In this document: positions 46,309-58,276 of the stretch, piece by piece
How the letters are laid out: every line of letters starts with the position of its first letter
Numbering within the stretch: position 1 is the stretch's first letter
Source of the DNA: Aquanectria penicillioides
Taxonomy: Eukaryota > Ascomycota > Sordariomycetes > Hypocreales > Nectriaceae
Reading direction: 5' to 3'
Length of the DNA stretch: 64,000 nucleotides
Assembly (NCBI GenBank): GCA_003415625.1
Contig: PYIU01000008.1
Coordinates: forward strand, 186,001 to 250,000
The notes under the pieces: generated by a model
The model's input: the letters and a program-made list of their open reading frames with translations, nothing else
Database searches by the model: none
Told to the model about the DNA's origin: nothing
Program-made: the position numbers and the translations under genes

Positions 46309-46997
46309 CAGTTTCTGCGATGAGGGACAAAAATGAGTGCGTTTTGAGTTCAACTTCTTCGTCTAGGGAGCATTTTATATGATTCCCATGAAAGTATTGG
46401 TGTGCATATTTGTTTGGAAATTGGCATTTTTGCTTCTACTGAAAGGAATGGGGTTTTATTGAAGAGTTAACGGTTGCAAATGCTAGATCACTCTAGTGGA
46501 AAATGAATTGCAGGCCTTGGCACGACTAAGTGGGGTATCATCACTCGAACTGGGCTACTGCACTGCACTCTATTTACGATATAATTATTTGCCGTAACTT
46601 GGCTCGGAGAGGTTGATATGGTGAATGATGAGGGAAAGGACTATATTGCGCAGAGCTCCGTTGGGAATATCTGAGAAGCGTTGAGGTCCCACGGAGCATA
46701 GGTCAAGGCCACTGTTGGACAACGTTACACTGGCGAGCATTTAAAGTCAACAGTTATAGCTGTTGTTGCATCGAGAGAAATTTAGCCGCAGTCTATTCGG
46801 TGTTTGAAAGGTAAAGGTTCAATGTGCATCATTTGAAGCAAATTGGTTTCAAAGTAATTGATGTGTCTATCCCTTTTTAACCTGAATAATCCCCACCATG
46901 CGCCAATCATCTCAAGCAGGCTTGGCCACACACCTTTTGCATAGATCAATATATTAAGAATTAAGTAACTCTTCTTTCCATGCTAGCCCTGATCCCT
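46309..46997. other. Convergent intergenic region
   Basis: AT-leaning stretch between the 3' ends of the CFEM receptor and repeat surface protein genes; no ORF of note. Confidence 0.55.
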
Positions 46998-49008
46998 TTA
47001 ATACAACCACATCAACGTTGCCACACTGAGAATGAAAGATAGAATTCCGGTTGTCACTCTGCTCGCAGGAGAAGCCTCTACGTATGAGGGAGTGGCAACC
47101 GGGGTTCCGGTGCCAGCGGAACTAGAGCCGGCTGTGTTTGCAACAACGGTCACTGCAGAGCCTCCCAGTGTCAAAGTCCTTCCATTGTACACGGCAATGG
47201 TCGAGCCCGACACAGTGGCAACCCCGGTGATGGTGTAGGTGACAGTTGTGCTTTTGCCGTAGTTGACAACCTCGACACCGTCGGTTCCAAGGCTGACAAC
47301 CTGCTTGTTCGCAGATTTGGCCGCACCGGCAGCGTTGGAGTTGACGTTCTGAGACACAGCTTCAGTTGCAGCAGAGCCGCCCAGAGTCAATGTTGTTCCG
47401 TGATAAACAGCAACAGAAGCAACCACGGATCCCGACACGCTGGCTCCCGCAGCTGCGATGGTGTGCGTAGCAGTCGTGCTAGCTCCGTATTCAACAATTT
47501 CAAAGCCGGCCGTTCCGAGGCTGACGACTTGCTTGGTTGCCGACGCCGGGTCACTATTGGCAGAGTTGGAGTCGTCCTTCTGGTCAACGACAACCGTTGC
47601 GGCTGAGCCTCCTAAGGTCAGGGTGGATCCAGCATACACGGCAACTGACGATCCTGACACAATAGCGACTGAGACGGTGTAGGTAGCAGTCGTACTGCCG
47701 CCGTAGTTGACAACCTCGACGCCGCCCGTGCCGAGGCTGACGACTTGCTTAGTTGCAGTAGGCTTGTTCGCGGCGGCATAGGCCTGGGAGACTGCTGCAT
47801 CAGTGGCAGGGTCTGATGCATTGGGGTCGCTAGCGCTATCGGATGAAGCCGCGTTGCCAGAGGAATCAGTAACAGCGGGCGCGTTGGAGGACTGAGCCTG
47901 GGCAGCAGCAGAAGATTGAGACGGTGCAACATCAGAAGAATGGACTTGAGCAGCAGCAGCAGCAGCAGGAGATTGAGCCGGTGCAATATCAGAAGAATGA
48001 ACCTGAGCAGCAGCAGCAGCAGAGGACTGGGTTGGAGCAGTAGCAGTAGTAGTTGCGAGATCCGGCTGGGCTGTGGCTTTGGTGTTTGCAGCCGTGCTCT
48101 CACTATCCGCCGTAGTGGCAGCCGCTGTGGCCGTCACGAGCAGGGCATCAACCGCCGGGATGGCATATGGCGGGTCGAAGAGTCCAAACTTGTTGTTTCT
48201 GACACCACAGTGCAGCCAGTAGGGGTAGCCCCATTTCTTGACACCATTGGGCATGACAATGTTTGGATTGCACCGGGTATCGTCGTCCTTGACCGGGTGA
48301 TAGTTGGTGGCAAGGGTGGAGAGGTTGTACGAGCCCGTGCAATGGGTGTCCAAGTCGCTCAGATACAGCTGTCTCGTCGACCGGCGATAGGTTGCCGTGG
48401 TGTCAAAGTAGGGGACTAGGGTGGAAACATCGGTGAGGTCAAAGCCAAAGATGGCTCTGCTGGTTGATGGTCCGAGGAGGCCACAAGGATTCTCGCCGTA
48501 CATTGTGTTGACAATCATGTAGACGGATGGCGAGGTGCTATTCGGTCAGTCCGGCCAGTCCAGCCATTGGGTGTCAGTTATGCACTCACAAGGTGTAGTC
48601 CAACGACTCAAAGGTCGCGGGATATGAGTAGTTGTCATTTGTAGGCCAGTACACCAAGTCGACGGTGCCAGCGTAGCTGCGGGAGTTAGCATTAAAATAC
48701 AACAAGCTGTGTAGTCGTCAACGTACACGCTGCACCATGGGCTGTTCCAGAGAGTTCTCGATTCACTGGTGTTGTAGTACGAACAAGTGTTGATGTAGAC
48801 GAGGGCGCCATCACTATTGGTAGAAATAGATGCGGCGGGCGTTATAGTCGTGGGCGTGGTGGTCGTCGGAGTGGTTGAGCTGTTCAAGGCTCGAACGGCC
48901 ATAACTAAATGGTCAGCATGTTTCAATCTGCGAGACAACGCAAGCCATACCATGGCCTTGGGCCTCCTGCGCGCCCAGCAAGAGTCCAATCAGCACCCAG
49001 GGCAACAT
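46998..49008 (-). CDS. Repeat-rich GPI-type surface protein
   Basis: Four exons: 49008-48951, 48904-48727, 48676-48590 and 48537-46998, giving 620 aa, all phases consistent. The signal peptide is MLPWVLIGLLLGAQEAQG. A Thr/Pro-rich stretch leads to a conserved cysteine-containing ectodomain (INTCSYYNTSESRTLWNSPWC ... YGENPCGLLG ... YRRSTRQLYLSDLD ... YPYWLHCGV). Then comes a long Ala/Ser/Gln-rich region with two near-identical AAQVHSSD units, and three copies of an ~80-residue repeat (KQVVSLGTxGxExVxYGxSTTxTxT ... VAVYxGxTLTLGGSA). The end is a hydrophobic tail (GILSFILSVATLMWLY), a GPI-type signal. It is likely cell-wall-linked and heavily O-glycosylated; copy number of the repeats may vary between strains. 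Molecular role not known. Confidence 0.9.
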
Positions 49009-50684
49009 GATGGCGAATGCAGATGGGAAGAAACGAATGAAGATCGCACACACACGGGAAGGCAGAATCAGTGCGCCTATCTACGTTATATTGGGTTGAG
49101 GCAGACACCGGACCAGACGCCAGACTCCAAAATCATTGCGGCTCCCGACGCACAGTGGTCCAAGTGTCATTATCACCGCATACCACTCCCACAAGGGCAA
49201 CGCAATCTCCAGGAGGCATTGTCCTCTCCTCCGCATGAGGCATGGGCATACGTGGTGCGCAGTCCAACGAGCATGCACGGCAACAACAAGCCGTGACGAC
49301 TTCAAATTCTCCATGTTAGTCCCTATGGGGTGTGGGACTGGAGGGTCTGGGGCCGAGCCCCTGTCTCGCACGTCAACTTTGATCGGACTTGATTCCCAAA
49401 AACGTCTAGATTGCGCGACCATTGGTGAGATCCGATGAAGGCCAGGGACCAGGGCACGAGCACTCGCCCAGGGCAATCTCCGATGAGGCAGACATTGACG
49501 TCTGAACGGAGCCCGTTTGCTTCAGCCGCAACAGGGCAACAGGGCGGCGGCGGGAATAAAGGTTTCAAGAGCCCCTTTGTCGTAGGGCAGCCAATCAGAT
49601 GCGGCAACGGCGAGGGCTTGACATTGACAATGAGGAGCGTGCACTGTCTTGAACGGGATGCTCCTCTAGGGCTGCTAAGCATGGGGACTTGGGCTTTCTG
49701 CCAAGAGGCGAGAGAGATGCCGAGACGCGAGCGAGAGCCCTGCTTTGACGAAAGAGCAAGTGAGGCTATAGCGAAGCCGTTGTGAAGCCTCACGTAGCAC
49801 AGAGTTGATGAAGCATACCTCCCTCCCACCTGACAAGGCACAAAACACAAAAACGCATAAACACAAAAGAGCCATCTGCTCAACTAAAACCAAATCACGG
49901 CCTTAATTGTGGGTTTTGCGTCCTGGAGAGGACTCGTCCGCTTCCATTTTGGGACACCTGTGCGAAGGCCACAGCAGAGAGGCACAGACTACCATAGTCA
50001 CACACTTCCAGAGCGACAATGGTGATCCACTTGTTGCAGTCGATCCGTTGGGCTATGATAAGCATGCCCTAAGCCAGATGGCCGCCCAATTGGGGATATC
50101 GCCACCTCCTCTGTCCGCGTCTGTGGCTTTCTCACGCCTGGAACAGGCTGTATAATGGCTCACTCGCAAACGCCTCTATCAAACCCCTGATGAGTCTCCC
50201 GAGGAACCTGTGCATCATCAACGCCGCCGTCAGGTACGCCAGCCTGTTATTCGTGGCCCGACAGCCTCTTCCACAGCCTGCTTTTCGTCTTACGCGGAGC
50301 TCGCAAACGCTAGCCCGAAGTAGACAAAAGGGGAAGTTTTTATTGGGAACGCACAGGATTAAGTTAGTCTTGTTCTGGAAGGCGGCGGCTTGATCCTGGT
50401 GTTGCGCTCCCGCTCCCACAAGTGACAAGGCACATTGGCTGCGGCGTCGCCAGGCATTGACTCCTCTCCTGTCTGCTTGGGCTTGAGTCTCCAGGTCCCA
50501 CAAGTTTGTGCTGGCAAGTCATCGAATCTGGCGTCGGATCCGCCCGCTTTGGTGCTCTGTTCCTTTGCTGCTCTCTTGTTCCTTTGCCTTTCCCTCATCC
50601 CATCAAGAACACCTGAGACTTGCATTGCAGTCCGGAACTTTGCTGGTTTTGCCTGCGCCCTCGCAGCCTTATGGGATCGTCTCC
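49009..50684. other. Divergent intergenic region
   Basis: About 1.7 kb between the starts of the repeat surface protein and the aspartic-protease-like gene. Overlapping ORFs of 65-186 codons on both strands lack domains; a long GC-rich antisense ORF at 49323-49883 is not supported. Confidence 0.45.
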
Positions 50685-52617
50685 ATGTATTCTACACTGC
50701 TGCTGGTTGCTGCCATATCTTGGATCCAAGGCAGTTTTGCAAGCAAGGTTGTGCAGCGGTCAACAGACAGCCCAGGACCCATCGTCATTCCTCCCAGCGA
50801 ATACTTGTAAAGATCACTCTTCTCTCCCCTCTGCTATGCTCTTGAGACTAAACTCTAACATCACATGCAGCGAGGGTAACGATGGACCATGGAGCAGCTT
50901 CAATCTTCGAGTCGGAACTCCCCAGCAGGATGTTCGTCTACTCATCTCCACGGCATCACCCGAGAGTCTAGTCGTCCTGTCTGAATATGGTTGTTCGACA
51001 TCAGTGTTCGAGAAGGTGCCCTCCAACTGCGCAGTATCAAGAGGCAAGATGTTTATGCCAACTGAGTCGTCGACGTGGTATGAAGCGGGTCTCTTTGCCA
51101 TCAACGGCGATGGTGTTGGCCTCGAGGCCAACTTGGGCTACAATCAAAGAGCCGAGTTTGGCTTGGACACGCTCGGAATCGGGCTTGTCAACGGCAGCTC
51201 TGGACCGACCCTGAACAATCAGACAATTGCAGGCATCGCCACTGCATCGCCATTTTACCTGTGCGCATGCCGTCTCGACTTCTCAACTGTTACGACATTA
51301 CTAACTTGCTCCAGGGGAATATTTGGACTCAACACGCAACCAGTCAACTTCAGCACATTAGGAAACTACTCTGCACCATCATTTCTGACAACGCTCAAAA
51401 CAAACAACGAGATTCCAAGTCTCAGCTGGAGCTACACCGCAGGAGCCAAGTATCGTACGTGTGCATTCGTCTAAGATTGCTTCCTTAACTAACTGTTGTA
51501 GGCCTCAAGCAAGTGTATGGCCAGCTAATTTTTGCTGGCTATGACAGTTCTCGCTTCACGGAAAACTCTGTTTCCTTTACCATGGCCGACGACGTCACTC
51601 GCGACCTCGTCGTTTCTCTTCAATCCATTACTTATAGCGGATCTAAACAAACCACACTCCTTTCTTCTCCTATCAATATTTACATCGACTCGACGGATCC
51701 CAACCTCTGGCTTCCTGACGAAGTCTGTGATGCTTTCGAGTCCGCCTTTGGGCTCACCGTAGATAATACGACTGGGTTGTACTTGGTCAACGACACACAC
51801 CATAGCTCTCTCGTTGCATCAGATGCAGAGGTATCATTCCAATTATCAGACGTCAGCGAAGGAGGAGACACTGTCACCATTGTTCTCCCATACGACGCGT
51901 TTGCCCTTCAGGCCGAGTACCCAATCGTCGACAACACGAGCTACTATTTCCCATTAAAGCGCGCAGCGAACAGTACACAATACACGCTTGGTCGAACATT
52001 TCTTCAGGAAGCGTATGTATTGAATCTTATAGGAATGTGGAGGTGCTAACTAGCCTAGGTACTTGACGGCCGATTATGAGCGTCTCGTCTTTAATGTCTC
52101 ACAATGCACCTGGGTGCAAGGGTCTGAAGAACAGATCGTCACTATTACATCTAAGGACTCAAAGTCGAAAACGGAATCGGAGACTACTTCATCTTCGGCC
52201 GCTACCGCACAAGTTTCCACACCTAACAGTTCGGCTGTTTCCAGTGGCGCCATCGCCGGCATTGTCATCGGCTGTGTGCTATTACTAGTTCTCGTCGCCG
52301 TGGGCTTCTTCTTTCTGCGGAAACGAAAGGCCGCTGCTACCAAAGCCGGCGCCCCGGTTGATCCAACACCCAGTTCTCCAGAATCTACTCTGGAATACCT
52401 TGATCCCAAAATGGAGGAAGAACGAGCCATGGCGGCACTACGCCAGACCCATGGAGAGCTCGAGGGTGATGACCATCAAGTGTACCAACTGCAGGACCCA
52501 TCAACTGAGCATCACGTTTATGAATTACCAGGGAGTCAAGCCAAGAGAATGGAATTGGACGCAGTGTCCACGGTCACTGGTACATCGTGCGATGACGCTG
52601 CATCAACAGGACCATGA
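50685..52617 (+). CDS. Aspartic-protease-like membrane protein, first catalytic Asp missing
   Basis: Five exons: 50685-50806, 50871-51260, 51315-51454, 51502-52012 and 52059-52617, giving 573 aa with consistent phases. The signal peptide is MYSTLLLVAAISWIQGSFA. The A1 (pepsin) fold is recognisable: FNLRVGTPQQDVRLLISTASPES, where the first D-T/S-G should stand but STA (about 67-69) is found; GIFGLNTQPVNF; YGQLIFAGYDSSRF; and IYIDSTDPNLWLPDEVCDAFESAFGL in the second lobe, where an Asp is kept. After the protease-like lobe come a Ser/Thr-rich stalk, one membrane helix (GAIAGIVIGCVLLLVLVAVGFFFL), an RKRK stop and a polar tail. Lack of the first Asp argues against proteolysis; similar catalytically altered relatives occur in other filamentous fungi. 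A surface binding or sensing role is inference. Confidence 0.88.
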
Positions 52618-53192
52618 CTATATATCCCGATTTAATACATGTAATATACCTAGTTTACTCGTGCATCAGATGCAGCTATTTGAAGGACTGGCCCTACAAT
52701 ACGCAGCGCTTCTCGTGAAGTAAATGACTGAGACCAAGAGGCCAAAGCGCTCGTGCAAAAGTGCATTTGATTTGCACTAGACTCGAGAGCCATTACCAAA
52801 TTCATTGTTATGCTACTATGCCTCGTCCTTGGTAATCAATCATCCGACGTCTATGCTCAATACTGGCCAATTTTACGACTTGTACCGGCCACTTATAGGC
52901 CTACCAATTGTGCATTGAAAGAACCTGAAGTACCACTTGTTTCGGCAAGGGGGTGCTGTGGTTCAATAGTGTGCTATAGCTACCCTAGAACAGCATACAC
53001 AACAGGGCGATTGAATGACCATAGTCAATCTATTTCATTTCAGTATGCCTGAATGGAGGAAAATATGAAATAACTTTCAAACACAAGACTTCAAAGTTGG
53101 TTGTTGGTTTTGTTCGTGCCATAATTGTTTGACAACATTTGATACACATGTCGAGGCAATTCTTACAAGCCACTCCATTTTTTGACACATCC
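52618..53192. other. Convergent intergenic region
   Basis: No domain-bearing ORF; between the 3' ends of the protease-like and 7TM protein genes. Confidence 0.5.
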
Positions 53193-54137
53193 TTATTCCT
53201 TAATCATGTCCTTAGATTTCTCCCCGGATACTTCTTGAAACCGATCCCATGCTTTCGACACGTATCCGCTTAGTCGTCGAGTGGATACCGAATTATTAGC
53301 GGTGCTTGATCGTCCAGTATCGCTGCGCTCCATTTGCAGGCGCTCACATGCATGAGAGCCATGTGTTACCCGGGACTTTGCCAACTTGACCAATCGGTTG
53401 AGGATATTAAACTCAAGTTTGAGTTTTGTGCTGTATATAAGAACTTTATATGCAGTTTGGAGATAATATACTCCGGCGTATTCCAAAGCCAATATGGGAA
53501 TATCAAGGAGAGCAATGAGGATGCTAATGATAAGCAGGTGCTTGAGCAAATTCTTATCTACCTCTCGTCCTGAGATTGTGCTGAGTCGTAGAATTCGTGC
53601 AGTTTCGTGAATATAGAGACCAGAAATGATTATTTCCTGGATGAAAAATATGGTGATTTGGATTCTTTCGTATATAGAGTATGGATTCAAAAACAGTGTC
53701 GGATCCGAGGAATTAGAGCCGTATACCAAAATAGTCGTTGGTACATGACAGATGAAGGCGTTGACAATGATCATGATGAGGACTGCCCTGAGCCACGATC
53801 TTTTATCCATTATCAGGTAGAGTCGAGAATAAAGGACCATAGCCTGCCCAGTCACCAGTGGCCACCACCCTACAACGATCAATGTGACGTAGATGTAAGG
53901 GTTTACCTGAGGGTGAAAGTACTTGAGTAGGAACCCGACAGCGTAAAAGGGGATTCCCCAGGTGGCGCACATAAAGCTCCAGAAGTACAAGCCATGTCGT
54001 TGTTTGAAGGTGGTGAAGATGATGAAGTTTAGCTCGATGAAGTTGTATAATGACACGGCCAGAAAGGAAGCGACAACCAGCGCTGGGGTACTGGGGAGGT
54101 CGCTATACCCTGAAGCACCTTCATCACCCCAGGTCAT
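53193..54137 (-). CDS. Fungal 7TM membrane protein (DUF7703-like)
   Basis: A single exon of 314 aa. Seven hydrophobic spans are visible, beginning near ALVVASFLAVSLYNFIELNFIIF, FWSFMCATWGIPFYAVGFLL, YIYVTLIVVGWWPLVTGQAMVLYSRL, WLRAVLIMIIVNAFICHVPTTI, IQITIFFIQEIIISGLYIHE, LLKHLLIISILIALLDIPILALEYA and YKVLIYSTKLKLEFNILNRLV. The C-terminal tail is Ser/Arg-rich and cytosolic. The FKQRHGLYFWSF and LYSRLYLIMD phrases match an ascomycete-specific integral membrane family that I believe is DUF7703; the label is from memory. It is GPCR-like in topology, without known ligand. An intron-poor gene among intron-rich neighbours is unremarkable here. Confidence 0.85.
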   Translation of the reverse strand: MTWGDEGASGYSDLPSTPALVVASFLAVSLYNFIELNFIIFTTFKQRHGLYFWSFMCATWGIPFYAVGFLLKYFHPQVNPYIYVTLIVVGWWPLVTGQAMVLYSRLYLIMDKRSWLRAVLIMIIVNAFICHVPTTILVYGSNSSDPTLFLNPYSIYERIQITIFFIQEIIISGLYIHETARILRLSTISGREVDKNLLKHLLIISILIALLDIPILALEYAGVYYLQTAYKVLIYSTKLKLEFNILNRLVKLAKSRVTHGSHACERLQMERSDTGRSSTANNSVSTRRLSGYVSKAWDRFQEVSGEKSKDMIKE

Positions 54138-55034
54138 GTCTGGGCCAATATTTTGGGTTGGTTGTCAATTCCTATGGGGAATTGATGTCGATCAGCTAAG
54201 CCGTGGTGCTAATAATTATTGTCGTCGGTTTGTGCTGAATGCGAATTTATGGCATTGATCTAGACACGCCGATCGCTGTTTAAAGAGGCCATGAAGCACG
54301 AAGTACGATACTGGCAAAGCAAACAAACTCTTTGCCGCCACAAGGCACCGCATTATATGGCAATCGATGAAGCCCCGCATTTCTTTCGTCAGCTTGACGT
54401 ATGGCGTTAAGGTTCCACTGGTCTAGGCGATGCCTTTTTTAGAACGCCACGATACTCGATCGCAAAGTCACACCGTCCGAACTTTGATTTTGACTGGCCA
54501 CCAGCAGGATTTAAATGATTTCAGCCTCCCACTATTGGCCTTTGACGAATTCTAGACCGATTTACGGTTTTGACCGGGCACAAGTGCTTTCGGGGTCTCC
54601 CAACAGAGTTAGCCCATACTTTGAAATGAATTCCAACTGAATCACCCTCGCATCAAAGGCAGTTTGGGGTCTTTGAAGATATTTCTAGCTTGATACAACA
54701 GGTTGATTGGGCATTCTTGTACTTGTTGACATTGTAAGATATGACCGCTTATCAACCTCGACTCGAAGTTGGCTATAAAACTCTGTCTAGAGACGTAAGT
54801 TTCAACTGCCCATAATTCATTTCCTTGGAAAGAGGTTTGCCCTATATTGCGAATGGGTGGAGTAACTCGGCATTTGCTGCACGAGGGAAAGGTCAGCTGC
54901 AACACAGCACTCACTAACGTCTCGCGTGATGGAAATATATTGAAACTAAGGATATGGTACGCGTCTCACCTATCCTCCCTTGAGCCCTGCGTGTGTGATA
55001 CTGGAAGCCCCACTGTAGCAATTTTAATACCAAT
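54138..55034. other. Intergenic, no gene recognised
   Basis: Includes the upstream region of the 7TM gene. Short ORFs only. Confidence 0.5.
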
Positions 55035-56360
55035 CTAGTCCGCAACCAACCTATAATCAAAGTCAGACGGAGGGAAGAATTTTGGATCGTACGCGACTAA
55101 ATTACACTCGCGAAAGTTCGGGAAATCATCTGCCCCAATGTGATCTTTCAAATCCAAACATATTGAGGAGAAATCATAGTCAATCTCCATTAGGGTTACC
55201 ATTTCGATTGAAGATGGGAGCAAATCAATGAAGCGGATATCGACTAGAGCATCCAGCCCTCGCTCTTCTTCCCCAAAGAGGCACACCTCATTAAGGGTTA
55301 GCCTTTTTAAGGCGATGAAATCTTTGAAGCTGGGGGCCCCGTCGTCTTGTCCAAAGTCGGTGCGATCCGGCCACCTGCCAATATCGACTACCAGATTCTG
55401 CAATGTCATTCTGCAAGGCTCGAGCTCTCGAAGTAATGCCTTGAGTGTAAAGAGTTCATCTGGACGGATAGAAAGCTTAGAGTAGACGGATTTATGGTAA
55501 ATAAATGTAAATGACCTTAGGCCATTAGATGCCAGTAGGAGCTTTTTTAGATCTCCAATTGGAACGACAGTGTCGGCAAAGGTCAAAGCCTTGAGGTTCC
55601 CAAGGCTTAATCCAGAGGAGATAGTATTGAAGTTGTAGACGTACAATCGTTCTAAATTTGGTGTTCTTTTTAGTAGGTTCTTCGCTTGATGTAACTCAGC
55701 CCTGAAGCAATCTTCAGAAATGAGATGCAGCTCCTGTAAGAACTGCAGTCGGGCCGATGGATGGATGAAGTTTCCGAATCGAGAATAAGTATCCATTTTC
55801 AAATAGAGATGCTGCAGTTGAGAACAACAACTCAAAAGCATGTCGGAAAGATAGCCGTCACGGCGTCCATCGCTCTCAGCGAATGCTTCCGCTTCATCAA
55901 GACTCCCAGGAGTATTCGCGTCTATCTGCTCCCAGTCTACAGGCAGCAATACACGCAGCGATTGGGCGATTTCATTGACGACAGTATAGTGGCCTTCTTC
56001 TAGGGAGAGGTGTAGGTCAAAATAGGCGTATTTGATTTTTGAAGCTAATTCGGGCCGTTGAGAGATCGCGTGGAGTAACAACAAGCTGCGTGCTCCATCT
56101 TGGTACGATCTGGTCTGAACTAGGGCGTGGTATAAGAATGGGGTGGCAATGGCATGAATACGTCGGGATGTTTGACAAAGCCTGGACAAAGCCCTCGTGC
56201 GTGCATGGCAAGTGTCTTGCCATCTTTTGACATCTGATGTATATCTGTGTCGGGTGAACAGGTGTTGGCCTCCACCTCTAGTGCAGTGAAAACAGAGTAT
56301 GGAACAGATCTCGGCAAGGATTTCTTCTGGAAGATGTGATAGGAGTACCATATTGAACAA
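55035..56360 (-). CDS. F-box-like, leucine-rich hypothetical protein
   Basis: A single exon of 441 aa. The N-terminus MVLLSHLPEEILAEICSILCF matches the start of an F-box (LP-x2-I/L-x3-I), followed by SRLCQTSRRIHAIATPFLYHAL, the usual second half in fungal F-box proteins. The rest has irregular leucine-rich units (LQHLYLKMD, LQELHLIS, LERLYVYNF, LKALTFADT, LRSFTFIYH, LKRLTLNEV) ending with YDFSSICLDLKDHIG. Such proteins are usually substrate receptors of SCF ubiquitin ligases; the family is large and variable in these fungi. Target unknown. A second in-frame ATG three codons in (MVLLSHL) is an equally good start. Confidence 0.8.
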   Translation of the reverse strand: MFNMVLLSHLPEEILAEICSILCFHCTRGGGQHLFTRHRYTSDVKRWQDTCHARTRALSRLCQTSRRIHAIATPFLYHALVQTRSYQDGARSLLLLHAISQRPELASKIKYAYFDLHLSLEEGHYTVVNEIAQSLRVLLPVDWEQIDANTPGSLDEAEAFAESDGRRDGYLSDMLLSCCSQLQHLYLKMDTYSRFGNFIHPSARLQFLQELHLISEDCFRAELHQAKNLLKRTPNLERLYVYNFNTISSGLSLGNLKALTFADTVVPIGDLKKLLLASNGLRSFTFIYHKSVYSKLSIRPDELFTLKALLRELEPCRMTLQNLVVDIGRWPDRTDFGQDDGAPSFKDFIALKRLTLNEVCLFGEEERGLDALVDIRFIDLLPSSIEMVTLMEIDYDFSSICLDLKDHIGADDFPNFRECNLVAYDPKFFPPSDFDYRLVAD

Positions 56361-58276
56361 CTGGCTATATTACTCTGGAATGAATTGGATGTTTGGGGCA
56401 GGACGAATGTTGACAGGCAACCGGACCGTGAATTCTTTCGTCATCGTGAATGTTGTGCGTGTACGTACCCCACTCCTGAATCAGTCACGTGCCGTGCGCT
56501 GTGAAAAAATTACTCAAGTTGGATTCTGGGACACTGGTCGCTACCTATTCAGTCAATTTCAGTCCGTGCTGTTGGTCCAGCACTTGGGCATCAGCGTTCC
56601 TTGGGAACCCTGGAATTTCCGGATTTAGCGAGCTCACTCAAGGATTCTAGTTGATGCCAGGCATTGATTGACTGAATGCCATGTCTCCTACTCCTTTGAC
56701 CAGGTATCAAACAGGAGCCGCTAAATGCCGAAAGACAAAACAGAGATATCGTCAAACTCCGTCTAGCCTCAACTAAGCCTGACTACTTTGCTGTCGAGGT
56801 TTATAAATGCTGTGTGTACTCGCAATTATTTCATTTTTTGAACTGAAGACTCTATTTTAAGATTTTACACCTCATAGTAGCTTTGTTGCACTAAATAGCC
56901 ATGAGTGTATTCCCGGTGAAATATTTGGTGGCTACTTTGCAAGCCCTTTTGCTTCAATGCCCCTGTAATGTTGGCCATCAGGCATCGATGTGAAGGCAGC
57001 CGTGAAGGTGAAATTTGCCACATTTGCTGGAGCATGCGAGGGCATATTATGACTGTTTCCTTAGCTGTAAGACAGGGCGTGAGATAATCTGACATTTGAC
57101 GCGGTGGTGTTTTCCTCAGCCCTAAGCTAAAGGACTTGTTTGGTACCAGTTCAACACCGGTGTTGATCTAAATATGATGAAAGTCCTGTCGTCGGCCTCA
57201 ACAAACTCAGTTGTCCACAATGGGATGGTCCATAATAAGACGTCAAAAGAAATCGCAGAGAAAAATAATGCCTTTCTACTGATTGTGGACATAGAGCGAA
57301 TCAATGACCTGGTTCGATCAAATCTGTAGAATCACAGAAACCACACTTAGTGCCACAAAGCCGCTTTTTCTTGACGACAACGTCAGGGCAGAGGCTAGCT
57401 CGGTAGCCAGAAAACGATTGTGGAGGCCCATGATATTGCCGTTTTTCAAAAGGAAAAGAATGGAGAGGTTCTCAAATTCAAGTGCGACAGCAGTTGGGTA
57501 GATAGCGGGCCAACGGCCGAGGAGTATCGGAAGCTGCCGAATTTCCCTGTTCTCAGAGTTTTACGAGGCGTCAGCAAAATGATCCATCGTGGTTCATTCA
57601 TTCTATCGTCGCATCGAAGACATATTTACTGTGATTAGTATCGTGAACCTATGCGCGCATTAATTTGGCGTGAAATATGCACCAAAGTCCATATACTGAG
57701 CCAAATTCCATCAATGCTATCGTCATCTTGAAAGGCTGTTTACCTTGATTAAACATCGTTTCCCTATGTTCGGAATGATTCACCAAAGTCCATTTGCTCA
57801 GCCCTCGGCCTGAAAACGGTGGAGCAGTAGTCATGGTAGCAACTGCAGCAGAACATGCCAATGATTGACCACTGAGAGTAGATGGGAATGAGTGCATAAA
57901 TAACAAGTCCCGCAGTCTCCTAAGTAACAGTCTCAGTGCTACAGCCTGTCTCTAAATTAGGCAGCAAAAGGCTGGCCATGTGGCGGTAATAAGCCCCCAA
58001 CTGACGTTTCAGTACTGTCGATGGTGACCAATCAACTAGGGATGACGATGGTCTTTTGCACCTTAGGGCTGACGTCTTACTGTCCTGCCCATGGGCCTAA
58101 GCCACTCGGCAATGCAAACTACAGCGGCATTTGCCATTAGTAAATATAAAGCTTCTAGTCCGGGGAGAAGATGTGAAAAAAGAGACTCAATGAAAGACAA
58201 CTGATGGGCCTAGACGACGTTTGAGTGAGAAGATTCGTGCTTTAGTATTTCTTTCCAACCAGCAACAAGCAAGAAG
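56361..58276. other. Intergenic, with a possible gene scrap at 57160-57640
   Basis: No intact gene. Between 57160 and 57640 plausible peptide runs appear in order in changing frames (for example SVVHNGMVHNKTSKEIAEKN, then, after stops, VEAHDIAVFQKEKNGEVLKF), which looks like a decayed coding sequence of unknown family. The promoter of the S28 peptidase gene is at the right end. Confidence 0.4.

Noticed and set aside
47618..48103. 161-aa Leu-rich ORF that looks like a membrane protein
   Set aside because: A frame shadow of the Ala/Ser/Gln repeats of the surface protein; the hydrophobicity comes from GCAGCAGCA read in another frame.
49323..49883. 186-aa minus-strand ORF
   Set aside because: Low-complexity and Cys/Pro/Ser-mixed without a fold; two other long ORFs overlap it on both strands, so it looks like chance.
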